Under the pieces are notes generated by a model. That model had not been told where the DNA came from, did no database searches, and was given only the letters and a program-made list of their open reading frames with translations. 64,000 nt of DNA from Pseudomonas sp. PA27(2017) (GTDB lineage Bacteria; Pseudomonadota; Gammaproteobacteria; Pseudomonadales; Pseudomonadaceae): positions 150,445-214,444 of the forward strand of contig NZ_MSXW01000002.1 in assembly GCF_001945445.1 (NCBI RefSeq). Reading direction: 5' to 3'. The first letter of the stretch is position 1. The number at the start of each line of letters is the position of its first letter. This document shows, piece by piece, positions 63,740 through 64,000 of the stretch. A program made the translations under genes and the position numbers.

Positions 63740-63830
63740 GGAGGGTTGGCAGAGCGGTTGAATGCACCGGTCTTGAAAACCGGCGAACGTTAATAGCGTT
63801 CCCAGGGTTCGAATCCCTGGCCCTCCACCA
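63740..63830 (+). tRNA. tRNA-Ser (anticodon TGA)
   Basis: GGAGGGTTGGC ... ends CCCTCCACCA, with CCA encoded. The acceptor stem pairs GGAGGG with CCCTCC. Anticodon loop CTTGAAA gives TGA (63774-63776). A long variable arm (GGCGAACGTTAATAGCGTTCC region) and GGTTCGAATCC T-arm confirm a class II serine tRNA. Confidence 0.97.
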
Positions 63831-64000
63831 TATACAAGAAAAAGCCCGGCACTCGCCGTAATGCTGTTCACTTAAGCGGAGCAGCCTTACGATCCACTGG
63901 ATATCGGGTTTTGGAAATCTTCACCGTCCTGGGTCTTCCCGGCCTTGGACGGTGATCCAGAAACATTCCTCCGATACCTCCCCGCAGCTCAGCCAACCTT
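63831..64000. other. Right edge, no gene recognised
   Basis: The 170 bases after tRNA-Ser show no start codon with ribosome binding site and no frame that I recognise. The 3' end of a serine tRNA is a common integration site, so accessory DNA may begin here, but the window ends too soon to tell. Confidence 0.4.

Overview
The window is a Pseudomonas chromosome segment. The evidence is the gene content (htpG, a ybiT-type ABC-F ATPase, acnB with its DUF1289 neighbour, alaC, an hbc-type 3-hydroxybutyrate operon, ampC, sulfur-starvation genes), GC-rich coding sequence, and Pseudomonas-style REP/BIME hairpins of the GTGGGAGCGG type. The species cannot be named from sequence alone. A canonical HrpL promoter (hrp box) at 8084-8111 suggests a strain, or an ancestor of its accessory DNA, with a plant-pathogen Hrp type III secretion system.

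Layout. (1) 1-3854: core genes htpG and ybiT. (2) About 3875-13.5 kb: an old, decaying mobile island. It holds an integrase C-terminal remnant fused to a truncated ndpA pseudogene, a broken api92-like gene, a three-gene prophage-type operon with premature stops and frameshifts, repeated small 'HRLETD' proteins, a second integrase scar near 12.75 kb and several unknown small genes. Embedded in it is one intact 400-residue gene with an ADP-ribosyltransferase-like C-terminus directly behind a perfect hrp box. This is the best candidate for an undescribed system: a putative type III effector in which a lysine sits where such enzymes normally have the NAD-binding arginine. (3) 13.7-17.6 kb: a secreted charged peptide, a GlxA-type regulator, an outer-membrane barrel and a membrane diguanylate cyclase. 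(4) 18.4-25.1 kb: a chaperone-usher fimbrial operon whose tip-adhesin gene has been tandemly duplicated together with the 3' end of the usher.

(5) 25.2-38.2 kb: a large divergent organosulfur locus. One arm encodes a sulfonate-type binding protein, a DszC-like and two SfnB-like flavoproteins, an LLM flavin monooxygenase and the MetQNI importer. The other arm encodes an OprD-family porin and an SsuABC/AtsRBC-like ABC importer. Together these would bring organosulfur compounds across both membranes and release their sulfur oxidatively. (6) 38.4-42.6 kb: SseA-type sulfurtransferase, a parvulin, a decayed pilU-like ATPase gene, a thioredoxin-like protein and a periplasmic binding protein. (7) 42.8-48.7 kb: ketone-body use (GntP-type permease, 3-hydroxybutyrate dehydrogenase, acetoacetyl-CoA synthetase) with its sigma-54 activator, a sigma-54 promoter and three candidate activator sites between them.

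(8) 48.8-63.8 kb: alaC, ampC, a PLP decarboxylase, acnB, ppnP, an exonuclease, a REC/GGDEF/EAL protein coupled to a histidine kinase, small conserved proteins, a Bax-inhibitor-like membrane protein and tRNA-Ser(UGA). Most transcription units end in clear intrinsic terminators or REP elements. The main oddities lie in the 4-13 kb island, the fimbrial duplication, the pilU decay and the sulfur locus.
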